Assembly: GCA_036245525.1 (NCBI GenBank)
Contig: BTPG01000005.1
Location: 124,922,264 to 124,986,263, forward strand
DNA length: 64,000 bases
Reading direction: 5' to 3'
Source of the DNA: Semisulcospira habei
Taxonomy: Eukaryota; Mollusca; Gastropoda; Semisulcospiridae
The notes beneath the pieces were generated by a model that was given only the letters and a program-made list of their open reading frames with translations, did not search any database and was not told where the DNA came from. Numbering within the stretch: the first letter of the stretch is position 1; the number at the start of each line of letters is the position of its first letter. This document shows, one piece after another, positions 24,070 to 37,091 of this stretch. The translations under genes and the position numbers were made by a program.

Positions 24070-24395
24070 GGGTCGAATTTACCCACATTTTTTATGGATG
24101 TCGACCATGGTGAAATCTCGACCAAAGTATGAATTTCGTCCAATTCTTCAAATGAAGTCTGTAAGCACACCAACACCTTCTGGTTACATTTCAATTTCTG
24201 TTAGTGAGATAGATCAATGGATGGTCATCGTCTACCCCGACCATTCCCCGTCACCCGCCAATCCCCACCCCGACCCCAGTTTCCTCGTGTTTGATTACAT
24301 CACAGCAGATAAACTTGAACACCAGTATCTGCGTTCTTCGTCAGTCCCTCGTCCCGTCCCCTGCACCAGGCGCACGGTAGGTTATCATGAGCCCC

Positions 24396-24427
<32 letters not shown>

Positions 24428-25280
24428 TCACCCCCGCGCACCGCGGTAGGGCTTATCGGCCCTTTTCGGTCCGCGCTAGGTCCTTTAGTCTCTCGCTGCG
24501 CATACACAGGCGATCCCAGACCTACATCTACACCGCCCCCCCCCCCCTTTTCCCATCCTGAAACAATAACTAAGACCCCTGAACAGTACATGGATTCCTC
24601 AGTGAAAGTTTGCTAATGGCGGTGTGACAAAACCCATGACATGATTTGCCAACCGTGCATTTCATGTTGTTTTTGTCCTCAAGTCGCGTAGTGCATAACA
24701 TGAGACAAAATCACGTGAAAAGCAGTGAACTCAGAACCGTCTTGACACAGTTTCGCACGCTTCTTCTGCAGACTATCGCGCACTTGTATAAAGTTGTCAG
24801 TGACGGGTTACCTTTCCTAATGATACTTTCACATAATACGTTGACTCGTCAAAGGTGCGTAATTCCAAGCGCGATATCTCAGTGGGTAAGTACCTTTGGG
24901 ACTATCGCGAAAATGACGTCAGCGCCATGGTGTCCCTATCCAGTTTTATTTTTGCATGCTTGCATTCGCGATAGTACAGTCAGCATGTACATAGCATCAG
25001 CCTGGTTTTAAAATGCTAAAATGTATATTTTCATATGTGTTTATTTGAAAATTAAGACACACAAAACCGCAGTGTGTATGATTTTATATTTCTTATAACA
25101 TTTTGTTCCATGGACCTTCTCTGACAACTCCCAAACCGTATCTCGTACCTTGTGTCCTACATTTCCGTGTCCTACTTGTGTATACTGATGCAGGAGAGTA
25201 GTGACATGCTAGGCACGGAACGCACGTGCTCGTTAAAATTGAATCATTTCCCTATCAGCCCTGACCCTGTTTAGGAGGAG
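24070..25280. other. Non-coding interval
   Basis: Contains a C-run and CA stretch at 24390-24426 and a C-run near 24535. No gene domain is recognised. Confidence 0.4.
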
Positions 25281-25683
25281 ACTAATCGGCCATGATAATT
25301 TAAGGGTAGTGCCAGAATATTTTGGCGCTATAGAAGTTTGGTACTGATCGACCATGCCGAAATTTGGCGCATTAAGTAGTCTACGCTTCCTTCAGTAGTA
25401 CACAAAATAACAGGGAACCGATCTACCATGATGGTTCAAGGGCAGTGCAATAATATCTTCTTAATGACTCTAGGCGCCCTGATATATAAGAGCAACTAAG
25501 GTACCGATAGACCATGATGGTTCAAGGGTAGTGCCAGAATATCTTGGTGCCTCTAGACGCCCTGACATCAAGTTTTACAGCACAGTACTGATCGATCATG
25601 ATAGTTCAAGGGTCGTGCCAGAGTATCTAGACGCCCTGACATAGAATGACTGCTATACATATGTGTGTTTTGTTATTTTATAG
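25281..25683 (+). repeat. Degenerate tandem array of the H1 core, part 1
   Basis: At least five units each begin with a variant of GATCGACCATGATAGTTCAA (about 25286, 25347, 25419, 25505, 25588), continue with GGGTAGTGCCAGAATAT and end with GACGCCCTGACAT. Spacing is about 60-86 bp. This is the same core as the H1 hairpins but in direct repeats. The array continues at 27551 and again at 31039, separated by retro-insertions. Confidence 0.75.
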
Positions 25684-25799
25684 TCTGCTTGATTGTGATG
25701 TATGTATGTTTTATGTGTTGATGGTCATATGGACGCTCGTCAGCTATGCCGCGAAAAATTCCTAATGTTTATGCACATGGCAATAAAGTTTATCTTATC
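25684..25799 (+). mobile_element. Short LINE 3' end with (TATCT)n tail
   Basis: The segment ends with GCAATAAAGTTTATCTTATC, a poly(A)-signal-like motif followed by a pentamer tail typical of a LINE 3' terminus. TTATTTTATAG at 25673-25683 and TTATTTTACAG at 25800-25810 (one mismatch) look like the target duplication. It inserted in the H1-core array and was later targeted by the next element. Confidence 0.6.
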
Positions 25800-25810
25800 T
25801 TATTTTACAG

Positions 25811-26565
25811 GGCAGCATCATCAGCAAAAAGCAGCTCACGAATCAGTTGGTCTAGGGTTTTCGTGTGGGCCTGCAGTCGTCTGAGGTTGAACAGGCTGCC
25901 ATCGAGACGATACCTGATGTACACTGCATCGTCATCATCGAGGTCCACTGTGGCCTGCTTCAACATCATGCTAAAAAAGATGGTGAAGAGGGTCGGTGCC
26001 AGCACGCAGCCCTGCTTTACGCCGTTGAGAATAGGGAATGGTTCTGAGAGGTCATTGTTGAGTCTGACCTGGCCTTGCTGGTCCTCGTGTAGCTGGACAA
26101 TCATGTTGAGGAACTTTGGGGGACAGCCAAGTCGCTCCAGGATCTGCCACATGCCTTGCCTGCTCACAGTGTCGAACGCTTTTGTTAGGTCGACAAATGT
26201 TACGTACAGCCCTTTGTTCTGCTCGCGGCACTTCTCCTGTAGCTGTCTCAGCACAAAGACCATATCGGTGGTGCTCCTGTTTGCTCTGAAGCCACACTGG
26301 CCCTCTGGGAGTTGGTCTTCAGCGATGGCAGGTACCAGCCGATTCAGGAGCAGCCTTGCAAGGATTTTCCCAGCAATGGACAGCAGGGTAATTCCCCGAT
26401 AGTTGGAACAGTCAGACTTCTCGCCTTTGTTCTTGTACAGGGTGATCACGACTGCGTCACGGAGATCTTTTGGTAGTGTTCCTTCCTCCCAGCAGCAGAG
26501 AAAGAGGTCATGGAGCTTGTTGTGCAGTGCTGTGCCTCCATGTTTCCAGATCTCCTGCTGCCCTC
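25811..26565 (-). pseudogene. LINE RT core (inverted segment)
   Basis: Minus-strand frame with EIWKHGGTAL, NYRGITLLSIAGKILARLLL, QCGFRANRSTTDMVF, FVDLTKAFDTVSR, GVKQGCVLAPTLF and FADDAA: fingers and palm of a LINE RT ending at the catalytic aspartates. It begins abruptly and has no start of its own. It is the upstream portion of the frame that continues on the plus strand from about 26556. Same broad family as 37366-39086. Confidence 0.88.
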
Positions 26566-27507
26566 GTTGCACACACAGAGAGAGCCCTGCAGCGCATCAC
26601 GTCTTGCTTCGCAGATGCTGCCCAGCTCTTTGGACTCGAGGTCAGTCTGAGAAAGACAGAGGTCCTCCATCAGCCGGCACCCAAGACAGTGTATCGCCCT
26701 CCTCACATCACCATTGGCGAGTCTGAACTAAAGTCAGTGCACCAGTTTACTTACCTTGGCTGCATTATCACGTCGGACGCCAAGCTGGACAAGGAGCTTG
26801 ACAGCAGGCTGGCAAAAGCGAACAGTGCTTTCGGGCGACTTTTCAAGCGGGTGTGGCACAATCAACAGCTGAAAACAGGCACCAAGATCAGCGTGTACAG
26901 AGCTGTGGTCCTCACCACCCTGCTGTATGGTTCCGAGTCCTGGGCCCTCTACCGCAGCCAACTACGACTCCTCGAACGCTTCCACCAGCGCTGCCTGCGT
27001 ACCATCCTGGGCATTCACTGGAGTGACTATGTCACCAACGTCGAGGTCCTTGAACAGGCTGAAACTGTGAGCATCGAGGCTTTGCTGCTGCGGACACAGC
27101 TCCGCTGGGCGGGGCATGTCTCCAGGATGGAGGATCATCGCCTACCAAAGATCACCCTGTTCGGCGAGCTTGCTACTGGACACCGTAACAGAGGGGCACC
27201 AAAGAAGAGATACAAAGACTGTCTCAAGAAGTCACTTAGTGCCTGCCAAATCGACCACCACCAGTGGTCTTCGCTTGCTGCGGACCGTGACACCTGGCGC
27301 TCCACCATTTACAAGGCAGCTGTCTCCTTTGAGGACTCTCGCAGAGCTAGCCTTAAGGACAAGCGGCTCAGGAGAAAAAACAGAGATGCCGCAGCTCAGA
27401 ACCCTGGCCAGACCTTCCCCTGCAGCCACTGCGGTCGAACCTGCCTGTCTCGGATTGGCCTCCGCAGCCACGAACAAGGCTGCAGACGTCGTGGGCAACT
27501 CCTATAA
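26556..27507 (+). pseudogene. LINE RT C-terminus with zinc-finger-like end
   Basis: Starts in mid-protein (LVAHTERALQRITSCF), continues through RT thumb-type motifs (FTYLGCIITSDAK, LLYGSESWALYR, CLRTILGIHWSDYV, LRWAGHVSRMED) and ends with a cysteine/histidine cluster (CSHCGRTCLSRIGLRSH) before the stop. That C-terminal C-X2-C...H pattern also ends the element at 37366-39086. A fragment only, with no endonuclease or start. Confidence 0.88.
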
Positions 27508-27550
27508 AATCTTCGTTCGCGAAGTCAAGCCAAGGCATCTTATTTTACAG

Positions 27551-27839
27551 CATGATACTGAGCGATCATGCCGCAAGTTCAAGATAAGTGCCAGACTGAC
27601 TAGTCTGGCGAAACTGGGCGCGTCCTAAAACATACATCACTGAAACTGATGAACTATAATAGTTCATAGGGTAGTGAAAAGACTGATAAGTGCCAGACTA
27701 GCCTTGCACCCCTGGGCGTCCTGACACATGACAGCAGCTAGGGTACTGATCGACCATGACAGTTTATGGTTATTGCCAGAATATACCCTCTACACAGACA
27801 TAACCCCTGGAAGGGACTCTTTGATCATGATAGTTCAAT
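27551..27839 (+). repeat. Degenerate tandem array of the H1 core, part 2
   Basis: Units at about 27562, 27639, 27746 and 27818 carry variants of GATCATGATAGTTCAA, and the first three continue into GTGCCAGACT- or TTGCCAGAAT-like sequence. The array is interrupted inside the last core motif by the RTE copy at 27840-31038. Confidence 0.7.
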
Positions 27840-30800
27840 TACTTACTTACTTATGCCTTGCACCCCTACTGGGGCATAGGCCGCCTACAAAGGCTCTCCA
27901 AGAGTCTCTGTCCCGGGCTCTCCTTTCCACTTGGTTCCAGGTCATCTTCATGGTCTTAAGGTCTGCATCCAGTTCCCGGCGCCATGTGTTTCTTGGTCTG
28001 CCTCTTTTCCGCGTGCCCTGTGGATTCCATGTTAGGGCTTGCCTGGTGATGTTGTCTGCTGGCTTACGTAAGGTGTGCCCTATCCATCTCCAACGTCGTT
28101 GTTTAATTTCGTCTTCTGCGGGCAGCTGACTGGTTCAATTCCAGAGTTCGTTGTTGCTGATGGTCTCTGGCCAATGGATATTTAGGATCTTGCGCAGGCA
28201 GTTGTTAATGAAGACTTGTATTCTCTTTGTGATGGCAACTGTTGTTCTCCAAGTTTCTGCTCCGTATAATAGAACTGCCTTGACATTGGTATTGAAGATC
28301 CTGACTTTGGTCTTGGTTGACAGTTCTTTGGATCTCCATATGTTTCTCAATTGTATAAATGCTGTTCGTGCTTTCCCTATCCGTTGTTTGACATCTGTAT
28401 CTGAGCCTCCCTGTTTGTCGATGACGCTACCCAAATAAGTAAAGGCATCCACCTCCTCCAGTGCTTCTTTGTCAAGCGTAATCGGGTTAGTGGTGGCTGT
28501 GTTTGTCTTGAGTATCTTACTCTTGCCTTTGTGAATATTGAGGCCAACCTGTGCGGAGGTATCTGCTACTCTGGTTGTCATCTCCTGCATCTGCTGCTGG
28601 GTGTGTGATAGTAGGGCCAAGTCATCTGCGAAGTCCAGGTCAGTTAGCTGCTTCCAAGGTGTCCACTGGATTCCATTTCTTCTCTGAGCTGTAGAGGTCT
28701 TCATAATCCAGTCAATCGCCAGTAAAAAGAGGAATGGCGAGAGAAGACATCCTTGTCTGACGCCTGTCCTCACCTGAAATGCCTCAGTGAGTTGCCCTCC
28801 ATGTACCACTTTACAACTTAGATCCTGATATGAGTTCCTGATAATGGTGGAGATTTTTTCAGGTATCCCATAGTGCCTTAAAAGCTTCCATTGGGTCTCT
28901 CTGTCCATGCTGTCAAATGCTTTCTCATAGTCAAGGAAATTAATGTACAGGGGTGAGTTCCACTCTAACGACTGCTCAATTATAATTCGCAGCGTTGCAA
29001 TCTGGTCAGTACAGGATCGATTTTTGCGAAAGCCAGCCTGTTGGTCTCTAAGTAGGGCGTCGACTGGGTCTTTCATTCTGTTCAGCAGAGCCCTATTGAA
29101 TACTTTCCCCGGCACTGATAACAGCGTGATCCCTCTGTAATTCGTGCAGTTACTAAAGTCTCCTTTCTTCGGAATCTTCATAAGATATCCCTCTTTCCAG
29201 TCAGCTGGTATTTGTTCCTGTTCCCAGATCTTCTTAAATAGTGGGTAGAGCATTCCCACTGTTGTTTCTAAGTCCGACTTCAGCGCCTCAGCTGGGATGC
29301 TGTCTGGTCCTGCTGCTTTTCCATTCATGAGCTGCTTAATGGCCATCCTAATTTCTTCTCTTGTGGGTGGGCTGTCCTCTATAGGTAGGTACGTTTCAGC
29401 AGGTTCGATGTCTGGTGGGTTCTTCGGTGCTGGTCTATTCAGGAGCTCTTCAAAGTGTTCTTTCCACCTGTTTCTCTGTTCTTGATCGCCCATGATTGAT
29501 TTTCCTTCCTTGTCTTTGACCGGACGTTCGGGTCTACGGTACTTCCCTGCTAGCTTCTTGGTGGTGTTGTAAAGTTCTTTCATGTTGCCCTCTCTAACTG
29601 CTTGCTCTGCTTTGGTTGCCAGGTCGTCCACATAATTCTGCTTGTCTGCTCTAATGCTCTTCTTCGTTCGTTTATTTGCGTCTGTGTACTCTGCTTGTGC
29701 CTTGGCTTTCTCTGCTCTTGTTCGACTGTTGTTGACGGCCATCTTCTTGTTCTTCCTCTCATAAATTTTACTCAGTGTGTCAACAGAGATCCATTGTTTA
29801 TGTTGGTGCTTCTTGGGACCAAGCACTTCCTGACAGGTTGATGTAACTGCTTCTTTAATTCCTTCCCACTTGCTCTCGAGGGTACCTTCCTCCTCTTCCA
29901 ACAGCTCCTGTAACACTTGAAACGTGTTGCTGAGGGTCAACTTGAACTCTTGCAGCTTGGTAGTGTCTCTCAGGAAGGTGGTATTGTATTTCTGTTGTGG
30001 CCTGTGCGCTGTTGTCGAGTTCTTTTTTAGTTTCAGTTTTAGCCTGGCCACCACGAGATGGTGGTCCGAGGCCACGTCCGCTCCTCTCTTTGCTCTCACA
30101 TCTTGCATGGACCTTCTGAATTTCTTACTGATGCAGATGTGGTCAATCTGGTTCTTTGTTATGTGGTCTGGAGAAACCCATGTGGTCTTGTGAATGTTCT
30201 TGTGGGGGAAAACGCTGCCACCGATGACCAAGTTGTTTGATGCGCACAGGTCTGCCAGCCTCTCCCCATTGTCGTTTCTCCTAGTCCATGGCGCCTCATG
30301 ACTTCTTCATATCCAGAGTTATCCATTCCTATCTTGGCGTTAAGGTCTCCCATCAAAATGGTGAAGTCCTTTTCTGGATACTTCTCTATGATAGACCGTA
30401 GTCTGTCGTAAAACTGATCCTTGATGGTTTCATCACTGTCGTTGGTGGGTGCGTAACATTGAATAACGTTCATCTTGATCTTCTCCATCTTGGTACGGAA
30501 GGAAGCTGCAATAATTCTGGGTCCATGAGATTCCCATCCTATGAGTGCTCTTTGTGCTTCTTTTGAGAGCATCAATGCAACTCCTTGTGTGTGGGGGGCG
30601 TTGTCCTCTTCATGTCCAGAATATAACAGCTTCTCTCCTGAGGCTAGTTGCTTCTGTCCAGATTGTGTCCATCGTGTCTCACTAACTCCAAGAAGGGCAA
30701 GGTTGTAGTTCTTCATCTCCGCCGCTACTTGAAATGTTTTTCCTGTCTCCCACATGGTTCTTACGTTCCATGTACCAATGTTGATTGCCCTGGTCGAAAG

Positions 30801-31038
30801 AAAGGGTATCGGCCTTGTAGCTTCCAGAGTCTTCCGGCTTTCACTACATGGTGTCATAAATCTTCTTGTTGAAGACCTCTCTCTTCCCAGGGCTGAGTTT
30901 TCTTGTTGATTCTCTGTTGGCGTTTCTGTAGCAGGAAGTGTTTTCCGGGGTAGGGTTGCTAGCCCTACGCCCAACCCTCCTCCTTTCTCCGGGCTTGGGA
31001 CCGGCAAGGTAACCTTTAGGGTACACCTCGGCGGAGTT
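27840..31038 (-). mobile_element. RTE-type LINE, nearly full length (copy B)
   Basis: A second, clearly diverged RTE family. The tail is (TAAG)n on the minus strand, reading as ACTTACTTACTTA on plus from 27841. It is flanked by a perfect 13-bp duplication, ATGATAGTTCAAT, at 27827-27839 and 31039-31051. The duplicated target is part of the H1 core, so the element integrated into the tandem array. Its 5' UTR differs from copies A and D. Confidence 0.9.
27849..31007 (-). pseudogene. RTE endonuclease-reverse transcriptase (broken, copy B)
   Basis: The endonuclease frame runs from about 31007 to 30159 (NIGTWNVRTMWETGK, SETRWTQSGQKQL, CYAPTNDSDE, MGDLNAKIG) and the RT frame from 30231 to 28135 (GKAAGPDSIPAEALKSD, NYRGITLLSVPGKVFNRA, FLDYEKAFDSMDRE, GVRQGCLLSPFLFLLAIDW, FADDLALLSH, YLGSVIDKQGGSD). 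They overlap in different frames, so one frameshift lies near 30160-30290. An in-frame stop at about 28135 precedes the conserved tail region, which continues in the same frame to near 27849. EN then RT in one polypeptide, as in copy A. Inactive copy. Confidence 0.88.
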
Positions 31039-31051
31039 ATGATAGTTCAAT

Positions 31052-31604
<553 letters not shown>

Positions 31605-31812
31605 GTGACATTTGGTTAGTATTTCAAGGGCTTGAAATATCGTTGCCCTTTTCCTTACGGTACACCTCCGGATCGTTTCTTTTTCGTCATCTGACAACAT
31701 ATTAGTGAAACTGTGCCGTTGTGTGTGCTTGTAGCAAGAGTTCTGCTGAGCCACTTGCACTGGCAGTTAGGCCTGAAGGAAGTTCAGCCCAGTAAACAGT
31801 TGGTAGGTCCAG

Positions 31813-32026
31813 TTAACCCATTCAGCCCTGACGCACTACAGCAGGAGATGGGCCGACCATGATAATTTAAGGGTAGTGCCAGATTAACTTGGCGCCTGTC
31901 AATGCCAAGCTAATCTGGCACTGCCCTTGAATTATCATGGTCGATCCATCTCCTGCAACTGGTGCATAGTGGTTAGATGACGCCTCCAAAATTTGGGAAA
32001 TACGGCCGACGTGCTGAATGAGTTAA
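31813..32026. mobile_element. H1 hairpin element, full length (214 bp)
   Basis: TTAACCCATTCAGCCCTGAC at the left edge and GTGCTGAATGAGTTAA at the right. The stem pairs CCATGATAATTTAAGGG with CCCTTGAATTATCATGG; the AATT variant appears in both arms. Same length and layout as the copy at 1595-1808. Confidence 0.85.
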
Positions 32027-32315
32027 GAGGACTGGGTGGGATAATTTGGCACCCAATTTACTGTGTTGTCAACGACAAAATTATTGTCTGCTTTGGCAGT
32101 GCTGCACTAAGTGAAAAATAGAAGAATTGAAGTCAAACATTGTACGGATTTCAGGCATTCGGTAGATTCATCCAGGGGCGGATCTGGCGAACAAGCGATT
32201 TATGTATACTGCGTGAAAGCATGACACGCTATGTGGGTTATAACTTTCATGTCTCAATACATACAGTTCACTGCTTTGGACCATGAATGTGATAGACACT
32301 ATATTGGGGGAAATG

Positions 32316-32420
32316 GACAGACCTTGGACTTTGATAGCTGAAGGGTGGTGCCTGATAAGGGCCTTCCAGGCCTCTAGCTTATCAGGGACTAACCATGAGA
32401 TATCATGGTCGAACTGTCTC
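32316..32420. mobile_element. H1 hairpin element, diverged
   Basis: GACAGACCTTGGACTTTGAT and GAAGGGTGGTGCCTGATAAG on the left; CTTATCAGGGACTAACCATG and ATCATGGTCGAACTGTC on the right. CTGATAAG/CTTATCAG is shared by both arms only in this copy. Confidence 0.65.
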
Positions 32421-32732
32421 CGGCAGTTAGCACTGGAAGGGAAAAACGCTAGGGTTTTTTTTTGTTTTTTTTTCAGTCCGAGACTCCAGTCAAGCGTATC
32501 CTTTTTGTCAGGTCTCACGGCGACATTCCCCCCCTCCCCCCTCCCCCCCCCCGGGACAATTTATAGTACATTAATTTTATTTTTTGCTAGGTAAGGCATT
32601 TTTTCTTTTACTTTTTATTAAAGTCGCAATAAAGGACTGAATCTGTTGAATCTTGAGTAAGAAAATGACACGTACATTTTCAACCTAATTCAGCTTTGAA
32701 CACTTGGTAGCATTCTCTGCATTCGAATCCCA

Positions 32733-32813
32733 TTAATTCATTCGAGACGCGCCGCATCCGGATACGCGGCTTTATGCCGCGTATCCGGATGCGGCACGTC
32801 TCGAATGTGTTAA
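32733..32813. mobile_element. H3 hairpin element, near-perfect (81 bp)
   Basis: Left arm TTAATTCATTCGAGACGCG then CCGCATCCGGATACGCGG; the right arm mirrors it and ends CGTCTCGAATGTGTTAA. Bounded by TTAA. Very few mismatches, so this copy is young or recently homogenised. Compare 6844-6959. Confidence 0.85.
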
Positions 32814-33119
32814 AGTTTTTTTTAATTTCTTTTTTTCACTCATACAACCAGCCACCTGTGGGAACTTCAAGACAAGGGTAAGACCCACTACAAAACGGCT
32901 TATGGATTTCTTTGCACATGAATTGTAATATATATTTTTTTCTCTCCGTCAGTGCGCACCACCCATTGTGAGATTTGGACGACCATAGGTATAAATGAGA
33001 ATTCACAACGACAAAAGGTATATTCATGTAGATCATTACAAACTTGTTCAATGGTTCCGCCCGCCATAAACAGTTCTTTCTATTGATAAATACTTTGAGC
33101 ACAAAAGATAGGCCCTATA

Positions 33120-33834
<715 letters not shown>

Positions 33835-33849
33835 CATATTCTGCGAATA

Positions 33850-36700
33850 ATGATTTTAGTACTGTGACGACTACATTATGTCAAAGATTGCAGGTGCTTA
33901 AAGAGGCTATCCCTGAAGGTGTTGTGCGTGTTTGCAGTTCCAATTACTGCTGGAATAGAATTTCCAGAATGAACTTCCTGAGTAGGACAAACTGGTTTTG
34001 AATAAATCAATACGAGGGAGAGGAACACTGAATTGTTGTCCATGCCTAGAAGTTTCGGGGGATTGCTCTGTGAAAAAGGAACTCAGATACAAAGGACATG
34101 ATTGTTTACTATACAGCTTGTACGTTAACACAGCCTTATTGAACATAAAGTGATCTTTTAGAGGTAGTATGTACAGTGCCTTGAGCTTTTGGTCGGTTGA
34201 GAGCTCCGGATTAGAAAATACAAGTTTAGCAGCTCGCCTATATAGGGAGTTCAGCCTCTTCAAATGTACATCACTAGAACCATCCCACACTGTTGATGCA
34301 TAGTAGTCAATGTGCGACTTGATGTGAACATTGTAGAAAAGAAGACTCGTACCTGTGTCAGTAATTGTTTTCAACTTTGACAACATATACAGAATCCTGG
34401 AGACCTTTTTACATACACTGTTAATATGCAGTTGCCATTTAAGCTGATCATCTAAAGTGATCCCCAACAGGCGGTGACGTTTTACCTGCTCAGTTGGGCT
34501 GCCGTTTACACAGAGATTAAGAGAGAGCTGGTGCTTCTGACGTGTGGTTATAACCATGCATTCTGTTTTTGAAGGGTTCAGAGACATTGAGTTGGAATTA
34601 CACCAGACAGAGACTTCTTTTAAGCTTGTCTGCAGACGTGTGCTTATTGTGGATACGTTTTTATCAGGCGTGTGCAGTGTGCATCGTCGGCAAACATGTC
34701 ACAGGAAACATGCCCACAACTAAGATTCATCGGAAGGTCATTAATAAAAATACAAAACAGCAGTGGCCCTAAGACGGAGACCTGGGACACTCCACTTTTG
34801 ACGAGACCATACGAGGAGTAGGATCAATTTAATAGTACCTGTTGCTTCTTTCCTTTCAAATAGGAACTAAAATATAAAGCGGCATAGGAGTTGCAGAGAT
34901 ATGCTTGAAGTTTCAATAAAAGAATGTCGTGGTTTACAAGGTCAAAAGCCTTCTTAAAGTCGACAAAGATTGAACCAGTTATTTGAGAGTTATTCGCGGA
35001 AGTTAGCCATGTATCCACAAGTCTAGTTAGTGCTGTGTGGCATGAGTGTTTTGGGCGAAAGCTGGACTGGAATATGTATAGAAGACCGCGGTTTTCCAAA
35101 TACTGGTAGAGGTGATTGTGTATGTGTCTCTCGAGTGGTTTGGCTAGGCTGGATAATAATTAAATGGGTCTGTAATTATTAACATCTGTTAGATCTTTTG
35201 ATTTCGGTAAAGGTATAATCATAGCTTGCTTTTGTTCAGCCGGAAAAATGTTTTGTTCAATGCATAAATTATAGATATGTGTTAAGGATTCTACTATATA
35301 GGGAAGGGAAAGTTTGAGGATTTTAGGGCTAATCTCGTCAGGACCCGATGAGTTTTTGTTTGCTAATGACCCGATTAGCTTTCCTACTTCATACACAGCT
35401 AGAGGCGGTATAGAGAAGTTTTTTTTTCTCCACCAGTCTTTAGTTTGCAGAAGTTAAGTAGTGCCTCAGGTACGGCGTGTTGTCATTAGAGGGTGTGATT
35501 GACTCAGCGACAGACAGAAAATGTTTGTTAAAGGTGTCTGCAGTAATGCTAGAAGGAATGGCTGTCGATTTCTTTTTGCTACCTCGGGTGACGAGATTCT
35601 AGTAATTGCGCGCCAGAGTGCGGCATTATCTCGGTCTTCTTTAATCATACGTTCAAAGAGAGACTTCTGAGCCCTGCGGACCATCGACTTGACGCGGTTG
35701 CGTTGTTTTTTTTATATTCGTCAAACTGCTTTTGCCTGCGTAAAGCATTTCTTAGTTTCATGGCTTGGACTATTTCTTGCGTTAGCGAAGGCGGGAACGT
35801 GTTTTTTTTTTTTTTTACCCTCTTTTGTCGTAAGGGTGCGTGTTTATTAAGCACACCGGTAAAAAGTTCATAAAAGACAGCCAAGGCTTTCTCAGGGTCG
35901 GTTTCGTTCTGCACGACATTAAATTGAGTTTCATTAACGTCTGTTAGAAAGGCCGACTGATCAATCCTTTTGAAAGATCGATACGTTATTGTCGTGTGTC
36001 CGTGTTTAGGATGCGCTGGACAGTATTGTTGACCAGGAACACACAGTTGGAAAGTGATCGCTGATGCTGAAATCAGAAACACTAACATTGGATACACTAA
36101 GGGGGCGGTTGGTGTAAATGTGATCAATGAGTGTTGCTATTATTTTTGAGATCCTGGTAGGGGACGAGACTAACTGTTCTAAGCCAGTTTGCGTGGTGAT
36201 GCAATCCCATGAAGTATGGGGCTTCAGCATATCTATGTTAAAATCACCCAGTAGCAACTCATCGCTGTTAGGTAAGCCAACATTTTCTACTACATGCAAG
36301 AATTCGTCATACCAGTCGAAACTGGCTGAGGGATTACGATAGCAGAAGTCTATAAAGACTGGTTTAGCTTTAGGACACTTAAATTCTAGCCAAATGCATT
36401 CAACTTCTAAAGTTTCAAGGTCCTCACGCCTTTTTACTAAGCGTTGGATTGCGGAAACGGCAAGCCCAGTCTGACCAGGTACACGCGGGTCACGTCGAGT
36501 GATGCTAAAGTTAGGTACGTGAATGGTCTCATCGTTTATGTCAGAGTTAAGTCGTGTTTCACTAAGACCAAACAGGTGGAATGGTTCAGTCTTGTTTAGA
36601 AAAACGTTCATATCAGTCACCTTGTTAAAAAGATGGTATATATGTTTAAGTGCCCAATTTGAAGGTTACTATGTTCATGGGTACGGCTCATTTTTTATTT
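33850..36700 (-). mobile_element. CR1/L2-type LINE, mostly complete ORF2, decayed
   Basis: The minus strand holds an endonuclease followed by an RT without RNase H, with a 3' end next to the CA arrays. No ORF1 was recognised upstream of 36700. Exact ends and flanking duplication were not resolved. This family differs from the RTE and I-type elements in the window. Confidence 0.75.
33907..36690 (-). pseudogene. LINE endonuclease-reverse transcriptase, several frameshifts
   Basis: Reading minus from about 36690: the endonuclease starts LQIGHLNIYHLFNKVTDM and has FGLSETRLN, LLLGDFNIDML, ATLIDHIYTNRP and ISDHFPT. A linker follows with several breaks (35,470-36,000). The RT has NSSGPDEISPKIL, KSKDLTDVNNYRPI, FRPKHSCHTALTRL, VDFKKAFDLVNHD and FADD at about 34,690. 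The C-terminal region contains LLGITLDDQLKW, YYASTVWDG and RRAAKLVF, and ends near 33907. It is spread over at least six frames, so the copy is inactive. Family: CR1/L2-like by motif order, not assigned more finely. Confidence 0.8.
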
Positions 36701-36719
36701 ATTTTTTGTTGTTGTAACT

Positions 36720-37047
36720 ATCGACAGAGACGTTAGATCACATAAAAATGAAGAACAGGAAAGCAAACAATAGTTCTTAAAATTGTCACTACAGGACTAT
36801 CGTGGCTGAGATAATTATGTACTGTGCACAAAACGTCACGCACAGTGTTCCGATACAGCAATGTCTATCAAAGGTTATTCAATCTTAAATATCCTGATAT
36901 AAGAGTATCCATCCCACTCAAACTGATGAAAATGGCGGTAATGTATGTGTCCACAAACTCGTGCTCCATAGTCTAAGTATATGAAGAACTTAACACACAG
37001 AGTGACAGTGGGCGCATAAACTCATATAGTTTTTGCGCACCGCACAC
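36720..37047. other. Non-coding interval
   Basis: No gene or repeat family recognised. Confidence 0.35.

Positions 37048-37091
<44 letters not shown>

Larger units (their letters stand above)
25811..27536 (+). mobile_element. LINE copy with 5' inversion (twin-priming structure)
   Basis: Flanked by a perfect 14-bp duplication, ATCTTATTTTACAG, at 25797-25810 and 27537-27550. Inside, 25811 to about 26560 encodes the RT core on the minus strand and about 26556-27536 encodes the RT C-terminus on the plus strand. The inverted piece ends at the RT catalytic motif FADDAA and the direct piece resumes at AALVAHTE, so together they cover one continuous element region with only a few bases repeated (GCTGCC). 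This is the arrangement expected from twin priming during LINE integration. 5' truncated: no endonuclease. Confidence 0.9.

Noticed and set aside
25746..26402. Long + strand frame opposite the RT core
   Set aside because: Shadow of the minus-strand RT, which has the recognisable motifs.
36006..36620. Endonuclease-like frame as a host DNA repair gene
   Set aside because: It is followed in the same orientation by an RT with FADD and NYRPI motifs, so it belongs to a LINE.
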